Shown here: positions 63,833 through 64,000 of the stretch, one piece after another
Layout of the letters: the number at the start of each line of letters is the position of its first letter
Numbering within the stretch: the first letter of the stretch is position 1
Assembly (NCBI RefSeq): GCF_900103035.1
Contig: NZ_FMWO01000057.1
Location: forward strand, 1-64,000
From: Nitrosomonas mobilis
GTDB lineage: Bacteria > Pseudomonadota > Gammaproteobacteria > Burkholderiales > Nitrosomonadaceae
Length of the DNA: 64,000 nucleotides
Direction of reading: 5' to 3'
The notes under the pieces: model-generated
What the model saw: only the letters and a program-made list of their open reading frames with translations
Databases searched by the model: none
What the model was told of the DNA's origin: nothing
Program-made: the position numbers and the translations under genes

Positions 63833-64000
63833 TCACTCCCACTCGATGGTTGCTGGTGGTTTGCCTGAAATATCGTAAACGACTCGGTTGATGCCCCGCA
63901 CTTCATTGATGATGCGGTTGGAGATTTTAGCAAGCAAGGTGTAGGGTAATTCTGCCCAGTGCGCGGTCATGTAGTCTTCGGTCTGTACGGCACGTAACGC
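63833..64000 (-). CDS. guaA: GMP synthase (glutamine-hydrolysing), C-terminal end
   Basis: Only the last 55 codons lie in the window. They read [20 protein letters not shown], then [20 protein letters not shown] and [14 protein letters not shown], stopping at a TGA. It is the C-terminal dimerisation domain of GuaA, ending in the nearly invariant KPP.TIEWE. The enzyme converts XMP to GMP. The rest lies beyond 64000. The frame is open and clean, so the gene is likely intact. Confidence 0.95.
   Translation of the reverse strand, partial: ALRAVQTEDYMTAHWAELPYTLLAKISNRIINEVRGINRVVYDISGKPPATIEWE

Overview
The window reads as a stretch of chromosome from a Gram-negative proteobacterium, most likely a betaproteobacterium of the Nitrosomonas type. 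The hints are two PEP-CTERM proteins, outer-membrane porin and RND genes, a biosynthetic SpeA/SpeB pair, a zwf/gnd pair and very heavy IS decay. No ammonia-oxidation, rRNA or tRNA gene is present to prove this, so the taxonomic call is an inference. About thirty genes look intact. They sit as small islands between decayed mobile DNA, and about twenty recognisable gene stubs mark where genes were cut.

The dominant repeat is a decayed IS91-like (HUH, rolling-circle) element. Its transposase-3' end begins with the signature tataggaaaaataaacgcc. At least 14 copies of this end lie in one orientation, at about 1853, 5939, 11991, 12843, 17017, 22005, 27440, 29757, 31771, 39306, 43330, 49495, 54159 and 58659. 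Only one clear copy, at 59838, is reversed. Internal transposase pieces are spread over several copies: a zinc-ribbon N-terminus at 8.8 kb, the HUH region at 54.7 and 61.3 kb, and C-termini at 6.3, 32.1, 43.5 and 49.7 kb. Three copies carry a toxin-antitoxin relic. IS1595, IS30, IS6, IS3 and tyrosine-recombinase pieces are also present.

Layout: 1-9.7 kb holds IS91 debris, a glycine-zipper lipoprotein, SelO with a CynX-like MFS transporter, and broken cardiolipin synthase, pseudouridine synthase and PEP-CTERM genes. 9.7-17 kb holds a Pcm/erythromycin-esterase-like fusion, a broken HExxH protein, IS30, and an AcnA-type aconitase. 17.5-24.3 kb holds an RND efflux pair and a phosphate-selective porin with a Pho box, the porin lying between IS6 fragments. 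25-32 kb holds a catalase C-domain stub, MetY, a Bacillus-like aldehyde dehydrogenase and an AlbA_2 protein. 32.8-39.3 kb holds the speB-speA operon, a BT1-family transporter and a questin-oxidase-like protein. 39.5-42.5 kb holds four overlapping genes (short ParA, diacylglycerol-kinase-like, metallophosphoesterase, PAP2). 43-49.5 kb holds a nonsense-mutated YqaE gene, pirin, a YdhR-like protein, an LLM oxidoreductase, a CDF transporter, a GST stub and a PEP-CTERM protein. 50-54 kb holds a DUF167 protein and an ADP-ribosylglycohydrolase-like protein upstream of gnd-zwf. 55-58.5 kb holds tex-yffB-hslO with overlapping starts; this Hsp33 lacks the zinc cysteines. 58.6-64 kb holds an IS1595 copy inside long inverted repeats, a 1-Cys peroxiredoxin, MscS, a cupin, an MIT_C-like relic and the 3' end of guaA.

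Functionally the intact genes cover oxidative and stress defence (Tex, Hsp33, Prx6, SelO, Pcm), NADPH supply (Zwf/Gnd), polyamine synthesis (SpeA/SpeB), sulfur amino-acid synthesis (MetY), phosphate uptake, drug and metal efflux, and lipid phosphate turnover. Frames and motifs were read by eye; no database search was run.
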